Below the pieces are notes generated by a model. That model made no database searches, was not told the origin of the DNA, and worked only from the letters and a program-made list of their open reading frames with translations. Of a DNA stretch of 18,634 nt, positions 9,099 to 16,933 are shown in pieces; position 1 is the first letter of the stretch, and every line of letters starts with the position of its first letter. A program made the translations under genes and the position numbers. This DNA comes from an uncultured Saprospirales bacterium (lineage in GTDB: Bacteria > Bacteroidota > Bacteroidia > Chitinophagales > JADIYW01): assembly GCA_938008535.1 (NCBI GenBank), contig CALLKF010000003.1, positions 1 to 18,634 on the forward strand, read 5' to 3'.

Positions 9099-9605
9099 AT
9101 GCAAAAGATATTGCTTTTACTATTTGTGTGTTGTTGTTTGCTAAGTTTTGGTGGCGAAAAGTACGATTGTATTTATAAGAAAAATTCAAAAATAGTTTGG
9201 ACTCAAAAATATCCGTTTATAAATGCTGAAAAAATTATTTGGGTAAGTTGGAAATCTGAAGAAAAAGGAATGCCCAAAACAATAAAAGATTTTACAAGAG
9301 ATAAGATTCATTGGGAGATTTTTTCTGATTCTGTTTCTATCAATACTACCAATTTAACAAAACTAACTGATATTTTATTCAACTATAACTATTCCGTAAA
9401 AGGCAATTACGATTTAAGTTCGAAGTGCTATAATCCAAGAGACGCGATATTATTTTTGGATAAAAACGGCAATTTAATTGATTATGTAGAAATGTGTTTT
9501 GAGTGTACCGATTATCGATTAATGACTACAAAATGGAAATTCGATTTCTGTGAAGGAAAACTGGATTTATTGAAGAAATACAAAGCATTGTTGTTCAAAA
9601 AATAA
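9099..9605 (+). CDS. Small secreted protein of unknown function with conserved-looking cysteines
   Basis: A 168-residue protein starting with a signal peptide (MQKILLLLFVCCCLLSFGG). None of the cysteines at 11-13 sits in a proper lipobox, so type I cleavage near residue 18 is more likely than lipidation. The mature part has Cys24, Cys110, Cys133, Cys136 and Cys151. The stretch CYNPRDAILFLDKNG followed by EMCFEC (a CxxC) and FCEGK looks like the core of a Bacteroidota family seen only as hypothetical proteins. The cysteines could form disulfides or bind a metal; the sequence does not decide this. It is divergent from the AAA+ gene across 130 bases without a convincing promoter, and it ends 26 bases before thiL. 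No function is assigned. Confidence 0.75.
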   Translation: MQKILLLLFVCCCLLSFGGEKYDCIYKKNSKIVWTQKYPFINAEKIIWVSWKSEEKGMPKTIKDFTRDKIHWEIFSDSVSINTTNLTKLTDILFNYNYSVKGNYDLSSKCYNPRDAILFLDKNGNLIDYVEMCFECTDYRLMTTKWKFDFCEGKLDLLKKYKALLFKK

Positions 9606-9619
9606 TTTGAAGAATTGCG

Positions 9620-9627
9620 TATCTTTG
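9620..9627 (+). promoter_or_regulatory. -7 promoter box of thiL (TATCTTTG)
   Basis: TATCTTTG matches the Bacteroidota -7 consensus TAnnTTTG exactly and ends four bases before the thiL ATG at 9632. With transcription normally starting a few bases after this box, the mRNA would begin at or near the start codon. The -33 TTG box is not clear at the usual distance: a TTG at 9591-9593 is too far and a TTTG at 9606-9609 too near. Confidence 0.5.
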
Positions 9628-9631
9628 CCAC

Positions 9632-10672
9632 ATGGAAAACGTGAAAAGAACAGAAATCTCAAGCATTGGCGAGTTTGGTTTAATTGATAGATTAACTAGC
9701 AACAACCTATTACTCAACACTTCATCTATAAAAGGCATTGGCGACGATGCTGCTGTCATAAAATCAGAAAAACACCAAGTAGTTACCACTGATATCTTGG
9801 TGGAAGGCATTCATTTTGATTTGGTTTATACACCATTAAAACATTTAGGTTATAAAAGTGTGGTTGTAAATCTTTCTGATGTATATGCGATGAATGCGAT
9901 TCCAAAACAAATTCTGGTTTCTATTGCTATTTCTAATCGTTTTTCAGTTGAAGCCATTGAAGAAATTTATGATGGTATAAAATTGGCTTGCGAAAAATAT
10001 GGTGTTGATTTAATTGGTGGCGATACTACGGCTTCCAACAAAGGTTTAATTATAAATGTGGTTGCCATCGGCGAGCAAGATATTGAAAAAATTGTTTACA
10101 GAAACAAAGCAAAAGAAGGCGATATTTTATGTGTTAGTGGTGATTTAGGCGGTGCCTACATGGGTTTGACTATGCTACAGCGCGAGAAACAAGTGTATTT
10201 AAATGCGCCAACTGCAGATATTAAATTAGAAGGCAACGATTACATTGTTGGCAGACAATTAAAACCAGAAGCACGCAAAGATATTATCGAATATTTTGCT
10301 CAAGAAAACGTGGTGCCAACTTCAATGATTGATGTTTCTGATGGTTTGAGTTCTGAGTTGCTACATATTTGTCGACAAAGCAATGTTGGTTGCCAGTTGA
10401 ATGAAGTGGAAGTGCCGATTGCAAATGAAACATACGACAAAGCATTGGAATTCCACATCGATCCAATTAATTGCGCTTTGAGTGGTGGCGAAGATTATGA
10501 GTTGTTATTTACCATTGATAAAAAAGATTTATTGAAAGCACAACAACATCCGGATATTTCAATCATTGGCGAAATATTAGATGTTAATTTAGGAGTTAAA
10601 TTATTTACGAAAGGTGGCAATTATCACGATATTATTTCATTAGGTTGGGACGGCTTGAAAGATGAAGCATAG
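9632..10672 (+). CDS. thiL: Thiamine-monophosphate kinase
   Basis: A 346-residue cytoplasmic enzyme that phosphorylates thiamine monophosphate to thiamine diphosphate with ATP, the last step of cofactor B1 synthesis. The ThiL landmarks are all present: GEFGLIDRL (13-21), the glycine/aspartate loop GIGDDAAV (35-42), TTDILVEGIHFDL (52-64) with metal-binding acidic residues, GGDTTAS (129-135), SGDLGGA (169-175), MIDVSDGLSSEL (232-243) and SGGEDYELLF (284-293). The length is normal for the PurM/AIRS-like fold. The ATG at 9632 leaves the family N-terminus (RTEIS..GEFGLI) correctly placed. It follows the preceding small gene by 26 bases but probably has its own promoter, because TATCTTTG lies just upstream. 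No other thiamine gene is in the window. Confidence 0.96.
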   Translation: MENVKRTEISSIGEFGLIDRLTSNNLLLNTSSIKGIGDDAAVIKSEKHQVVTTDILVEGIHFDLVYTPLKHLGYKSVVVNLSDVYAMNAIPKQILVSIAISNRFSVEAIEEIYDGIKLACEKYGVDLIGGDTTASNKGLIINVVAIGEQDIEKIVYRNKAKEGDILCVSGDLGGAYMGLTMLQREKQVYLNAPTADIKLEGNDYIVGRQLKPEARKDIIEYFAQENVVPTSMIDVSDGLSSELLHICRQSNVGCQLNEVEVPIANETYDKALEFHIDPINCALSGGEDYELLFTIDKKDLLKAQQHPDISIIGEILDVNLGVKLFTKGGNYHDIISLGWDGLKDEA

Positions 10673-10697
10673 TTTCAAGTAAAGAATGTAAGTTTAA

Positions 10698-10778
10698 TTT
10701 CACGCAAAGAGCACAAAGTAGCAAAGCAAAAATAATATTAATAAAGCATAAATTGTGAATCGTAAATTTCACGCAAAG
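10698..10778. repeat. Intergenic GCAAAG repeat, copies 2 and 3
   Basis: The gap between thiL and the DUF2807 gene contains TTTCACGCAAAG twice (10698-10709 and 10767-10778, 69 bases apart). The shared core is AATTTCACGCAAAGA. The first copy is followed by CAAAG and GCAAAG words, much like the copy at 5098. No ORF or stable hairpin was seen in the gap. Confidence 0.55.
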
Positions 10779-10802
10779 AACGCTAGGAAATAGTTGGTAA
10801 AA

Positions 10803-11552
10803 ATGAAGAACAATCGATATAAAAAAATTATCAGAACGCATTACCTTTTTTGTGCTTTAGTAGTGTTGTTTTTTACTGTTCGGTGTAAAAATATTGGCGA
10901 TGATATTATTGCCAAAGGTCCAGTAATTACTAAAGATGTAGCCATTTCTGATTATACAAAAATAAGTTTAGATGTTCCATTTTCATTGTATTATAAACAA
11001 GATACGGTTGCTTATTTGCAGTTACAAGGTCAGCAAGAAATAATAGATTTAATCGATGCAACAATATCAGATGACGAATTAAAACTAAAGTTCACAAAAA
11101 AAATAAACACTGCAAACATCAAACCTGTTCGCATCATCACAACATCTAAAAATTTAGCGCAAATTATCAACAATCAAGTTGGTGTTTTTTTTATAAATGA
11201 TAGTTTGTATTCGCCAACACTTACACTTACCAACAATAATTTAGGAAGAATTTTAATTAATAAATTAGGTTGCGAGTATTTAAATGTAACATCAAACAAC
11301 ACCAATGAAATCAACATTTCCAATGGAAATATCGATAGTAGTTTTGTGACGATAAATGGTGCTGGAAAAGCAATTTTATTAAATCCAATTTCTAACTATA
11401 GCGTTGCATATCTTAACGGAAATGGAAACATACAACTCAATGTTCGTGATACATTAACTGCAACTATTATTGGCGATGGCACGATACAGTATAAAGGAAC
11501 CAACAAAGTAAAATCAACCATTACAGGTAAAGGAAAAATAACGAAGTTGTAA
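10803..11552 (+). CDS. DUF2807 (GIN domain) envelope protein
   Basis: The chosen ATG gives 249 residues. An upstream TTG at 10794 would add three residues but is a weaker start. An N-terminal hydrophobic segment (YLFCALVVLFFTVRC) acts as signal or anchor. The following cysteine is preceded by Arg rather than Gly/Ala/Ser, so a lipoprotein is doubtful. The rest is a Gly/Asn-rich, short-strand repeat pattern (ISDYTKISLDVPFSLYY, then LTLTNNNLGRI, NGAGKAILL, NGNGNIQL, GDGTIQYKG, GKGKI). This is the DUF2807 'head GIN' beta-helix-like domain common in Bacteroidota exported proteins. The molecular role of the family is not established. It lies 86 bases before the DUF4377/META gene. Confidence 0.85.
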   Translation: MKNNRYKKIIRTHYLFCALVVLFFTVRCKNIGDDIIAKGPVITKDVAISDYTKISLDVPFSLYYKQDTVAYLQLQGQQEIIDLIDATISDDELKLKFTKKINTANIKPVRIITTSKNLAQIINNQVGVFFINDSLYSPTLTLTNNNLGRILINKLGCEYLNVTSNNTNEINISNGNIDSSFVTINGAGKAILLNPISNYSVAYLNGNGNIQLNVRDTLTATIIGDGTIQYKGTNKVKSTITGKGKITKL

Positions 11553-11638
11553 TTCTTTTAATAAACTTGGACTCAAAATTGCAGTATTTGCTTAATTAAA
11601 CTAATTTTAAAAGAAATCTTCTTTAAAACGAACAAACG

Positions 11639-12973
11639 ATGAATAAATCAATCCTGAAAATTGCAATTGTAATTTTAGTTTTTTTAGTGACAACAACTGC
11701 TATTGCACAATCAACTGCAAAAAAAAGCTCAAAGAAAAAAACTACCACAGTAACTCAAAAATTACCACCAAACACTAAACTATTTTATATTGATGCTGAA
11801 CGCGCAAAATGCGAAGGCGTTACTACAATGCAATGTTTAATGGTAAAAAAACAAGGACAAAAAGAATACGAATTATTTTACGACAACATTGAAGGTTTCA
11901 ATTATGAAGCTGGAAACACCTACACAATTTGGGTTCGCGAAGAATTGAAAACACCACCAATTGCAGCAGATGAGTCAATGTATAAATATGTGTATGTAAA
12001 AACAATTGCTAAGAAAAATATTTCAAACCAAAACAATACAACCGTGAAAGATGATATTTCTAAACCACTAAGTGGAATGAATTTTTCTAATCAAACAACC
12101 TTAATTGTAAATGAAGAAAAAACTGCTTGCGAAGGAAATCCAGATACGAAATGTTTATTATTAAAAAAAGAAGGAGCAAAAGAATTTGAAATTTTTTATC
12201 AAGGAATTGCTGGTTTTGTTTTTGAAGAAGGTTATCGACAAACGATTTTAGTAAACGAACGTCATGTTGCGAATCCAATGGTGAAACAAACCGAACCAAT
12301 TTATTCTTTAATTAAAGTAATTAAGAAAGAAGAAATGAAAAACATAACCGTTGGCAAAGAAAAAATATTAATTATTAATGAGGAAAAAACTGCTTGCGAA
12401 GGCAATCCAAATGCAAAGTGTTTATTGATAAAAGAAGAAGGCACAAAGGAATTTGAAGTATTTTATCAAGGAATTACTGGTTTTGTTTTTGAAGAAGGTG
12501 TGCGACAAACGATTTTAGTTAATGAACGCTATGTTGCAAATCCGATGGTGAAACAAACCGAACCGATTTATACATTAATTAAAGTAATTCGTAAATTAAA
12601 AGTAAGCGATGTGCCATATGCTGCACCAGCAGTTCCAATATCACCTTTAGATAAAAAATGGATTTTAAGAAAAATGAAAGAAAGTGATACGTCAAGTTTT
12701 GCAATTGATGACGATGGCGTTTGGTTACGATTGAATTATGGTGAAAACAAATACGAAGGACAAGCACCTTGCAACAGTTTTTTCGGTGGTTTCAAAACCG
12801 ATTTGATTTCATCGTTCAAAGCATCTTCACCAGCTTCTACAAAAATGTATTGCGACAACATGCCTTTAGAAAATTTATTCTTTAAATTATTAGAAGCAGC
12901 AAATTCTTACGAATTAAAAGACAATAAACTTTCCTTGTTGAAAGATGGTAAGTTATTAATGCTGTTTGAATAA
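11639..12973 (+). CDS. Secreted triple-DUF4377 plus META domain protein
   Basis: A 444-residue protein with a signal peptide (MNKSILKIAIVILVFLVTTTAIAQ, cleavage near 22-24) and a Lys/Thr-rich linker. Three DUF4377 repeats follow at ~47-122, ~154-229 and ~242-318. Each has the pattern C-E-G, then CL, then I.GF.(Y/F)E.G and a V.E strand. Repeats 2 and 3 are 61 of 72 residues identical (158-229 against 247-318) and also very similar in DNA, which points to a recent internal duplication. Residues ~336-444 form a META/HslJ-like domain with CNSFFGGF at 378-385 and the partner Cys405 in TKMYCDN. META domains occur in the HslJ heat-shock lipoprotein and in envelope-stress proteins; no enzymatic activity is known. 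Only 31 bases separate its stop from tspO, so the two are probably co-transcribed. Confidence 0.87.
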   Translation: MNKSILKIAIVILVFLVTTTAIAQSTAKKSSKKKTTTVTQKLPPNTKLFYIDAERAKCEGVTTMQCLMVKKQGQKEYELFYDNIEGFNYEAGNTYTIWVREELKTPPIAADESMYKYVYVKTIAKKNISNQNNTTVKDDISKPLSGMNFSNQTTLIVNEEKTACEGNPDTKCLLLKKEGAKEFEIFYQGIAGFVFEEGYRQTILVNERHVANPMVKQTEPIYSLIKVIKKEEMKNITVGKEKILIINEEKTACEGNPNAKCLLIKEEGTKEFEVFYQGITGFVFEEGVRQTILVNERYVANPMVKQTEPIYTLIKVIRKLKVSDVPYAAPAVPISPLDKKWILRKMKESDTSSFAIDDDGVWLRLNYGENKYEGQAPCNSFFGGFKTDLISSFKASSPASTKMYCDNMPLENLFFKLLEAANSYELKDNKLSLLKDGKLLMLFE

Positions 12974-13004
12974 AACAAAATCAACTTTTAAGTGTTTTAG
13001 TTGA

Positions 13005-13475
13005 ATGAACATTTATCTAAAATTATTTATTAGCATCATCGTGTGTTTGGCTGTTGGCGGAATTTCTGGCTACTTAACCACTTCAGAAATTACTACTTGG
13101 TATGCAACATTGCAAAAACCAAGCTTCAATCCACCAAATTATTTATTTGGTCCAGTTTGGACTATCTTGTATATAATGATGGCAATTTCTTTTTGGTTAA
13201 TTTGGAAAAGTGATGCTTCAGAAACTTTGAAAAACAAGGCAATATTGCTGTTTGGTATTCAACTTATTTTAAATTTTTTCTGGTCGATTATCTTTTTTAG
13301 TTTGCATCAGTTAGGATTTGCTTTAGCAGAAATTATTGCGATGTGGGTTTTTATTCTACTGAGTATTTTAGCATTTTATCCAATTTCAAAACCAGCTGCT
13401 ATTATGCTTATTCCTTATTTATGTTGGGTAAGTTTTGCTTCGATTTTAAATTTTTCTATTTGGAGATTGAATTAG
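13005..13475 (+). CDS. tspO: TspO/MBR family membrane protein
   Basis: A 156-residue integral membrane protein with five predicted helices, the normal TspO length. Signature segments are WYATLQKPSFNPPNYLFGPV (32-51) continuing into WTILY, LILNFFWSIIFF (87-98) and the last helix with PYLCWVSFASILN (137-149). TspO proteins bind tetrapyrroles and cholesterol-like ligands and are linked to stress and photo-oxidative responses. The ligand here is unknown. The gene is probably the last of a plus-strand unit with the DUF4377/META gene and ends before a hairpin at 13485. Confidence 0.95.
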   Translation: MNIYLKLFISIIVCLAVGGISGYLTTSEITTWYATLQKPSFNPPNYLFGPVWTILYIMMAISFWLIWKSDASETLKNKAILLFGIQLILNFFWSIIFFSLHQLGFALAEIIAMWVFILLSILAFYPISKPAAIMLIPYLCWVSFASILNFSIWRLN

Positions 13476-13484
13476 AAAATAATC

Positions 13485-13509
13485 GTCGAACGATTTGAAA
13501 TCGTTCGAC
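13485..13509. terminator. Hairpin between convergent tspO and DinB genes
   Basis: A perfect 10-bp stem, GTCGAACGAT with ATCGTTCGAC, plus one T-A pair closes on a TGA loop. It lies 10 bases after the tspO stop and 35 bases after the DinB-family stop. Neither side carries a long T-run. The minus-strand side continues GATTATTTTCT, so termination of the minus-strand gene is slightly better supported. It could serve both directions or be a dispersed palindrome. Confidence 0.5.
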
Positions 13510-13543
13510 AACTACTCTTATATTAAATTAAAAAAAACTGATT

Positions 13544-14050
13544 TTACATTGGATAGTCAGCCGTTGGTCCATACATACCTGGAACCGCAACACCTAACAA
13601 ACGTAAATAAACCGTTAGTTGTCCACGATGATGATACAAATGATTAAATGCAGAACTACGCAACACTGCAATTTTTGGCATCGTGAAATAAATTTTTTCA
13701 CCATTACGCATCGTCCAATTTTCGTTTACTAAAATTTCTGCAGTCGTATTTTTTATAGATTCCAATGCAGATGCTACTGCATCGTCATGAATTTTTAATA
13801 ACTCTTCAGTCGTAGTTGCTTTCTTTGGATTGTATGGCTCTGTCGCAAAATCTAATTCGCTGCGTTCTAATGTAATCGGAACCCAATTTGGTAAATCTGC
13901 AACATGTATTGCTAAATTTCCAAGCGACATTGATTTTTCATGCGGTTTCCATGTTGGATTATCCAAAGGCACGCTTGCTAATAATTTACGGGTGCTTGCA
14001 CATTCATTCGTGTATTCGTTAGTCAAACTTTTAATGATATCAAATTCCAT
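13544..14050 (-). CDS. DinB family (DinB/YfiT four-helix bundle) protein
   Basis: A 168-residue cytoplasmic protein. The three metal-ligand histidines expected of the DinB/YfiT fold are present: His49 (NLAIHVADLP) and the pair His137 and His141 in NHLYHHRGQL. The start MEFDIIKSLTNEYTNEC and the end LLGVAVPGMYGPTADYPM are typical of small Bacteroidota DinB proteins. Members of this superfamily include thiol-dependent transferases (mycothiol and bacillithiol S-transferases); the substrate cannot be told from sequence. The gene is convergent with tspO and divergent from the serine hydrolase across about 215 bases. Confidence 0.9.
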   Translation of the reverse strand: MEFDIIKSLTNEYTNECASTRKLLASVPLDNPTWKPHEKSMSLGNLAIHVADLPNWVPITLERSELDFATEPYNPKKATTTEELLKIHDDAVASALESIKNTTAEILVNENWTMRNGEKIYFTMPKIAVLRSSAFNHLYHHRGQLTVYLRLLGVAVPGMYGPTADYPM

Positions 14051-14265
14051 TTTTTTGTTTTTTGTAAAAATAGTTTATTTTTTTAAACCATAAAAGATAA
14101 TGTATCTATAATGAAAAGAAGATTGTCCTTTCTAAAAAAAAATTATAATTCACTTTTCAACCAATGATAATATCTACTTGATAACATTCATTTGCAAAAA
14201 AGGTATTTTGTGGCGGATTTTTTGCAGACATGATGTTAACCGACGAAGAAAAAAGAAAAAAAAAG

Positions 14266-15528
14266 ATGAAGAAATTTATTCTTACACTATATACTTTATT
14301 GTTTTGTATGTTTTTTTGTTTTTGCCAACAGCAACCCAAAAGGCAAAAAACACCTACTGGATTTGAACAACCTGAAATAAAACCAAAAGAATATTGGAGC
14401 TTTTTTAAAGAACCCATTGATTTACAGGATTCTGATATTGTAAAAAAAATCCATGCACTTGATTGTTATTTTGAAAAAAAGGTAGATTCTAATGGATTCA
14501 ATGGTTCAGTACTGATTGCCTATAGAGGCACTAAAATTTTTGAACGTTATTACGGATATAAAAATTATCACACCTTTGAAAAGATAACTCCAAAAACAAC
14601 CTTTCAGATTGCCTCCACATCTAAAACATTTACTTCTGGTGCCATATTATTATTGTTACAGCAAAATATGTTGTCGTTAGAAGATACATTGCAGAAATTC
14701 TTTCCGAATTTTCCATATAAAGGAATTACAGTTCGCATGTTGCTAAACCATCGTTCTGGTTTGCCTAATTACTTAAATTTTTCAGAAACTTACTGGAAAG
14801 ACAAGTCTAAATTTATGAGCAATGAAGATGTACTGGATATGATGGAAATTAAAAAACCAAAAGCATTAACCAGTCCAGACACACGATTTTTTTACAACAA
14901 TTCAAACTTTGTTTTATTGGCTCTCATTGTAGAAAAAGTGTCTGGTGTACCTTTTTGTGATTTTGTGCATCAAAATATTTTCTTGCCATTAGGTATGACC
15001 GATTCATGGTATTTTGATCCAAATTGCACGCGCTCATCAGCATGCAAAGGTTACAAAGGCAGCAGTTGGCGCGAAGATGATATTGTTTACACAGATGGCG
15101 TTATTGGCGATAAAGGTATTTACAGCACTGTTCAGGATTTGTACAAATGGGACATGGCGCTCACTGCTGGCAAATTCATCAAACCAGAATTATTGGGCAT
15201 GGCGTATACACCGCAAAGTTTTGAAAAACATGGTTCTAAGAATTATGGTTTAGGTTGGCGCATGCAAGATCAGCCAGACGGTTCGCGTTTAATTTACCAC
15301 AATGGTTGGTGGCACAGCTACAACTCAGTGTTCAACAGAAAAATCAGCGATAAAACTACCATTATTATTTTGAGTAATCATTATAGCACTAGCGTTTACA
15401 AAATTCAAGGAATTTGGGACATTTTGTATGGAACTGGTGTGGTTTCTGGTGCTGGCGATGAAGAAAATAGCAGCGATGCCACAAAGAAACTCAATTCGGA
15501 TAGCTTGTTGGAAATTCAAGGAAAATAA
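14266..15528 (+). CDS. Beta-lactamase-like serine hydrolase (class C / AmpH-type)
   Basis: I chose the ATG at 14266 because the signal peptide then begins MKKFILTLYTLLF. The ATG at 14230 would add a charged MMLTDEEKRKKK stretch before it. This gives 420 residues. Counted from 14266, the serine-lysine motif STSK is at 117-120 (Ser117 nucleophile), YNN at 210-212 takes the YxN role, and HNG at 345-347 takes the KTG/HxG role. The LLNHRSGLPNY segment around 159-169 is typical of the family. Members are penicillin-recognising esterases, peptidases or D-aminopeptidases; real beta-lactamase action cannot be claimed. The cysteine-rich signal end (FCFCQQQ) lacks a standard lipobox, so lipidation is uncertain. 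It stands alone, with unrelated convergent and divergent neighbours. Confidence 0.9.
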   Translation: MKKFILTLYTLLFCMFFCFCQQQPKRQKTPTGFEQPEIKPKEYWSFFKEPIDLQDSDIVKKIHALDCYFEKKVDSNGFNGSVLIAYRGTKIFERYYGYKNYHTFEKITPKTTFQIASTSKTFTSGAILLLLQQNMLSLEDTLQKFFPNFPYKGITVRMLLNHRSGLPNYLNFSETYWKDKSKFMSNEDVLDMMEIKKPKALTSPDTRFFYNNSNFVLLALIVEKVSGVPFCDFVHQNIFLPLGMTDSWYFDPNCTRSSACKGYKGSSWREDDIVYTDGVIGDKGIYSTVQDLYKWDMALTAGKFIKPELLGMAYTPQSFEKHGSKNYGLGWRMQDQPDGSRLIYHNGWWHSYNSVFNRKISDKTTIIILSNHYSTSVYKIQGIWDILYGTGVVSGAGDEENSSDATKKLNSDSLLEIQGK

Positions 15529-15594
15529 TATCTCTTTAATCCTAAAATCCATTCATCCAATAAATCTTAATTCAGACATCTACAAAATAAAAAA

Positions 15595-15617
15595 TCCTGG
15601 GGAACCACCCACCAGGA
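15595..15617 (-). terminator. Intrinsic terminator of the voltage-sensor-like gene
   Basis: TCCTGGGG (15595-15602) pairs with CC-A-CCAGGA (15609-15617), giving eight base pairs with one bulged A and a six-base loop. On the minus strand the stem is followed directly by TTTTTTATTTTG, a good U-tract. It lies about 107 bases after the stop of the minus-strand gene at 15724. On the plus strand CTATTTT follows, so it may also help end the serine hydrolase transcript. Confidence 0.62.
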
Positions 15618-15723
15618 CTATTTTAAACCAACCAAATGAAAAGATTATTTTTTTAGCAGTTTCCTACTAAATTTTTCATAATAATTAAGTAACAATTCTC
15701 GTGCCAAACTGCCTTTTTGTTGG

Positions 15724-16815
15724 TTAAATATTTTTGCTTTTTCTGATTTTTTCTTCCAATTCACGTTTCTGTTCCAGTTTTTGGTTTATTTTCCACTCTT
15801 TTTGTAAAACATTCTGTTTAATTTCTTCAATGGCATCATTTATTATTTGAATGATGGTGGTGTTTAACTCTTGTCCTTCCGGATGACTATTATCCAAAAA
15901 GGTTTCTAATAAACCATGCGTTACTTCTTTAATACCTCGAGTATTATTAGGGTCGATGATGTCTTTCATCAATTTATCAATGGTATTAAATGTGATATCA
16001 GCTACAGCTTTATCCAACATCTCCTGAAAAATTTTGCCTAAACCTGGAATATAACGCAATGCATCTACTGTATCGTTTTCGTGAATGGCTTCACTGATAA
16101 TTTTTTCTACATAAACTTTTATTTCGCGTCGATATTGTGTGTACGACAAATTCATGGCTTCGCCAATTCTATTCGACAGATAATTTACGATAATGTCTTC
16201 TTTCGGTTTAATTACATTTGCCACAATTTTATCAAGCAAAGGCGAACCTTTCTGAATTTCTTCCTGCGTCATGGTCAGCATTTTGGCAATCACACGGTCG
16301 GCAACTTCTTCTATCACCACTTCAGAAACAAACGCAGATTGTTTAAACACAAATGTTTTTGTAAGATCAAAAACACCTAAGCGCTGTAAACGATACACCA
16401 AACCAAACAAGCGAATAAAACCGAAAAAATTCAATCCATTTAAGATCGGAATGCACATAATAACATCGTACCAATGCACAAACGGATAAAACCACCAGCT
16501 ATCATATTTTTTGCGGTAAATACTACGAATCCACCTAAAAATGAGTTCAGCAACATAAATTCCAACAAAAATTAAATCATAATCCAATACATGTGGATAT
16601 AGTTGCGTGTTATACCAATTATAAAAATCAGAAGAAATATAGTGAACGCTGGAGCTGAAAAAACCGAACTGAAAAAGAAAGCCAAAAAACAAATACATTA
16701 AATTGATGGCTACAATAATAAGCATCAGTAAATCCATCCAAAATAAATGCGAAGAATCTGCAGTACGTAATTTCTGCATATCAATCTTAAACATTCTGCG
16801 CGCTTTATCTAACAT
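15724..16815 (-). CDS. Membrane protein with a voltage-sensor-like four-helix N-terminus and a long helical tail
   Basis: A 363-residue protein, not firmly assigned to a named family. Hydrophobic helices lie at about 26-50, 78-97, 112-127 and 128-147. Helix 2 carries FVGIYVAELIFRW (Glu90, Arg94), helix 3 carries HWYDVIMCIPIL (Asp117, Pro123), and helix 4 carries FIRLFGLVYRLQRLGVF (Arg135, Arg142, Arg145). This order of an acidic residue in S2, an aspartate in S3 and spaced arginines in S4 resembles the voltage-sensor half of Ion_trans proteins. No pore helices or GYG-like filter follow. Instead, residues ~155-363 are soluble and mostly helical, ending in a charged coiled-coil-like stretch (QKEWKINQKLEQKRELEEKI). 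The function is unknown. The short cytoplasmic N-terminus starts at the only good ATG. Confidence 0.7.
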   Translation of the reverse strand: MLDKARRMFKIDMQKLRTADSSHLFWMDLLMLIIVAINLMYLFFGFLFQFGFFSSSVHYISSDFYNWYNTQLYPHVLDYDLIFVGIYVAELIFRWIRSIYRKKYDSWWFYPFVHWYDVIMCIPILNGLNFFGFIRLFGLVYRLQRLGVFDLTKTFVFKQSAFVSEVVIEEVADRVIAKMLTMTQEEIQKGSPLLDKIVANVIKPKEDIIVNYLSNRIGEAMNLSYTQYRREIKVYVEKIISEAIHENDTVDALRYIPGLGKIFQEMLDKAVADITFNTIDKLMKDIIDPNNTRGIKEVTHGLLETFLDNSHPEGQELNTTIIQIINDAIEEIKQNVLQKEWKINQKLEQKRELEEKIRKSKNI

Positions 16816-16874
16816 ACAATGAAGATAGAAATTTTATTTATTTTCTAATGTTGTTTGTATCATAGAGTTTTGCA

Positions 16875-16898
16875 TTGGTTTGTGTCCTCTCAAACCAA
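16875..16898. other. Hairpin downstream of the CoA-transferase gene
   Basis: TTGGTTTG (16875-16882) pairs perfectly with CAAACCAA (16891-16898) around an eight-base loop. It lies in the 118-base gap between the CoA-transferase stop and the start of the next minus-strand gene. No T-run follows on the minus strand, so a terminator role is weak; it could equally be a protein-binding dyad. Confidence 0.35.
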
Positions 16899-16933
16899 AA
16901 TCATTTTAATAAGCGTTGTTTTTAAAATTCCAC

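Noticed and set aside
10794..10802. TTG at 10794 as the start of the DUF2807 gene
   Set aside because: An ATG lies three codons later and gives a normal signal segment; the extension MVK adds nothing.
14230..14265. ATG at 14230 as the start of the serine hydrolase
   Set aside because: It would put twelve mostly charged residues before a complete signal peptide. The purine-rich stretch before 14266 suits the later start.
14051..14265. Promoter boxes in the gap between the DinB and serine hydrolase genes
   Set aside because: Only partial matches (TATTTTG, TATCTTTT) without correctly spaced -33 boxes. The gap is very AT-rich, so such matches are expected by chance.
15640..15669. ATGAAAAGATTATTTTTTTAG as the remnant of an exported-protein gene
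   Set aside because: It encodes only MKRLFF before a stop, and nothing recognisable follows in any frame before the convergent gene.
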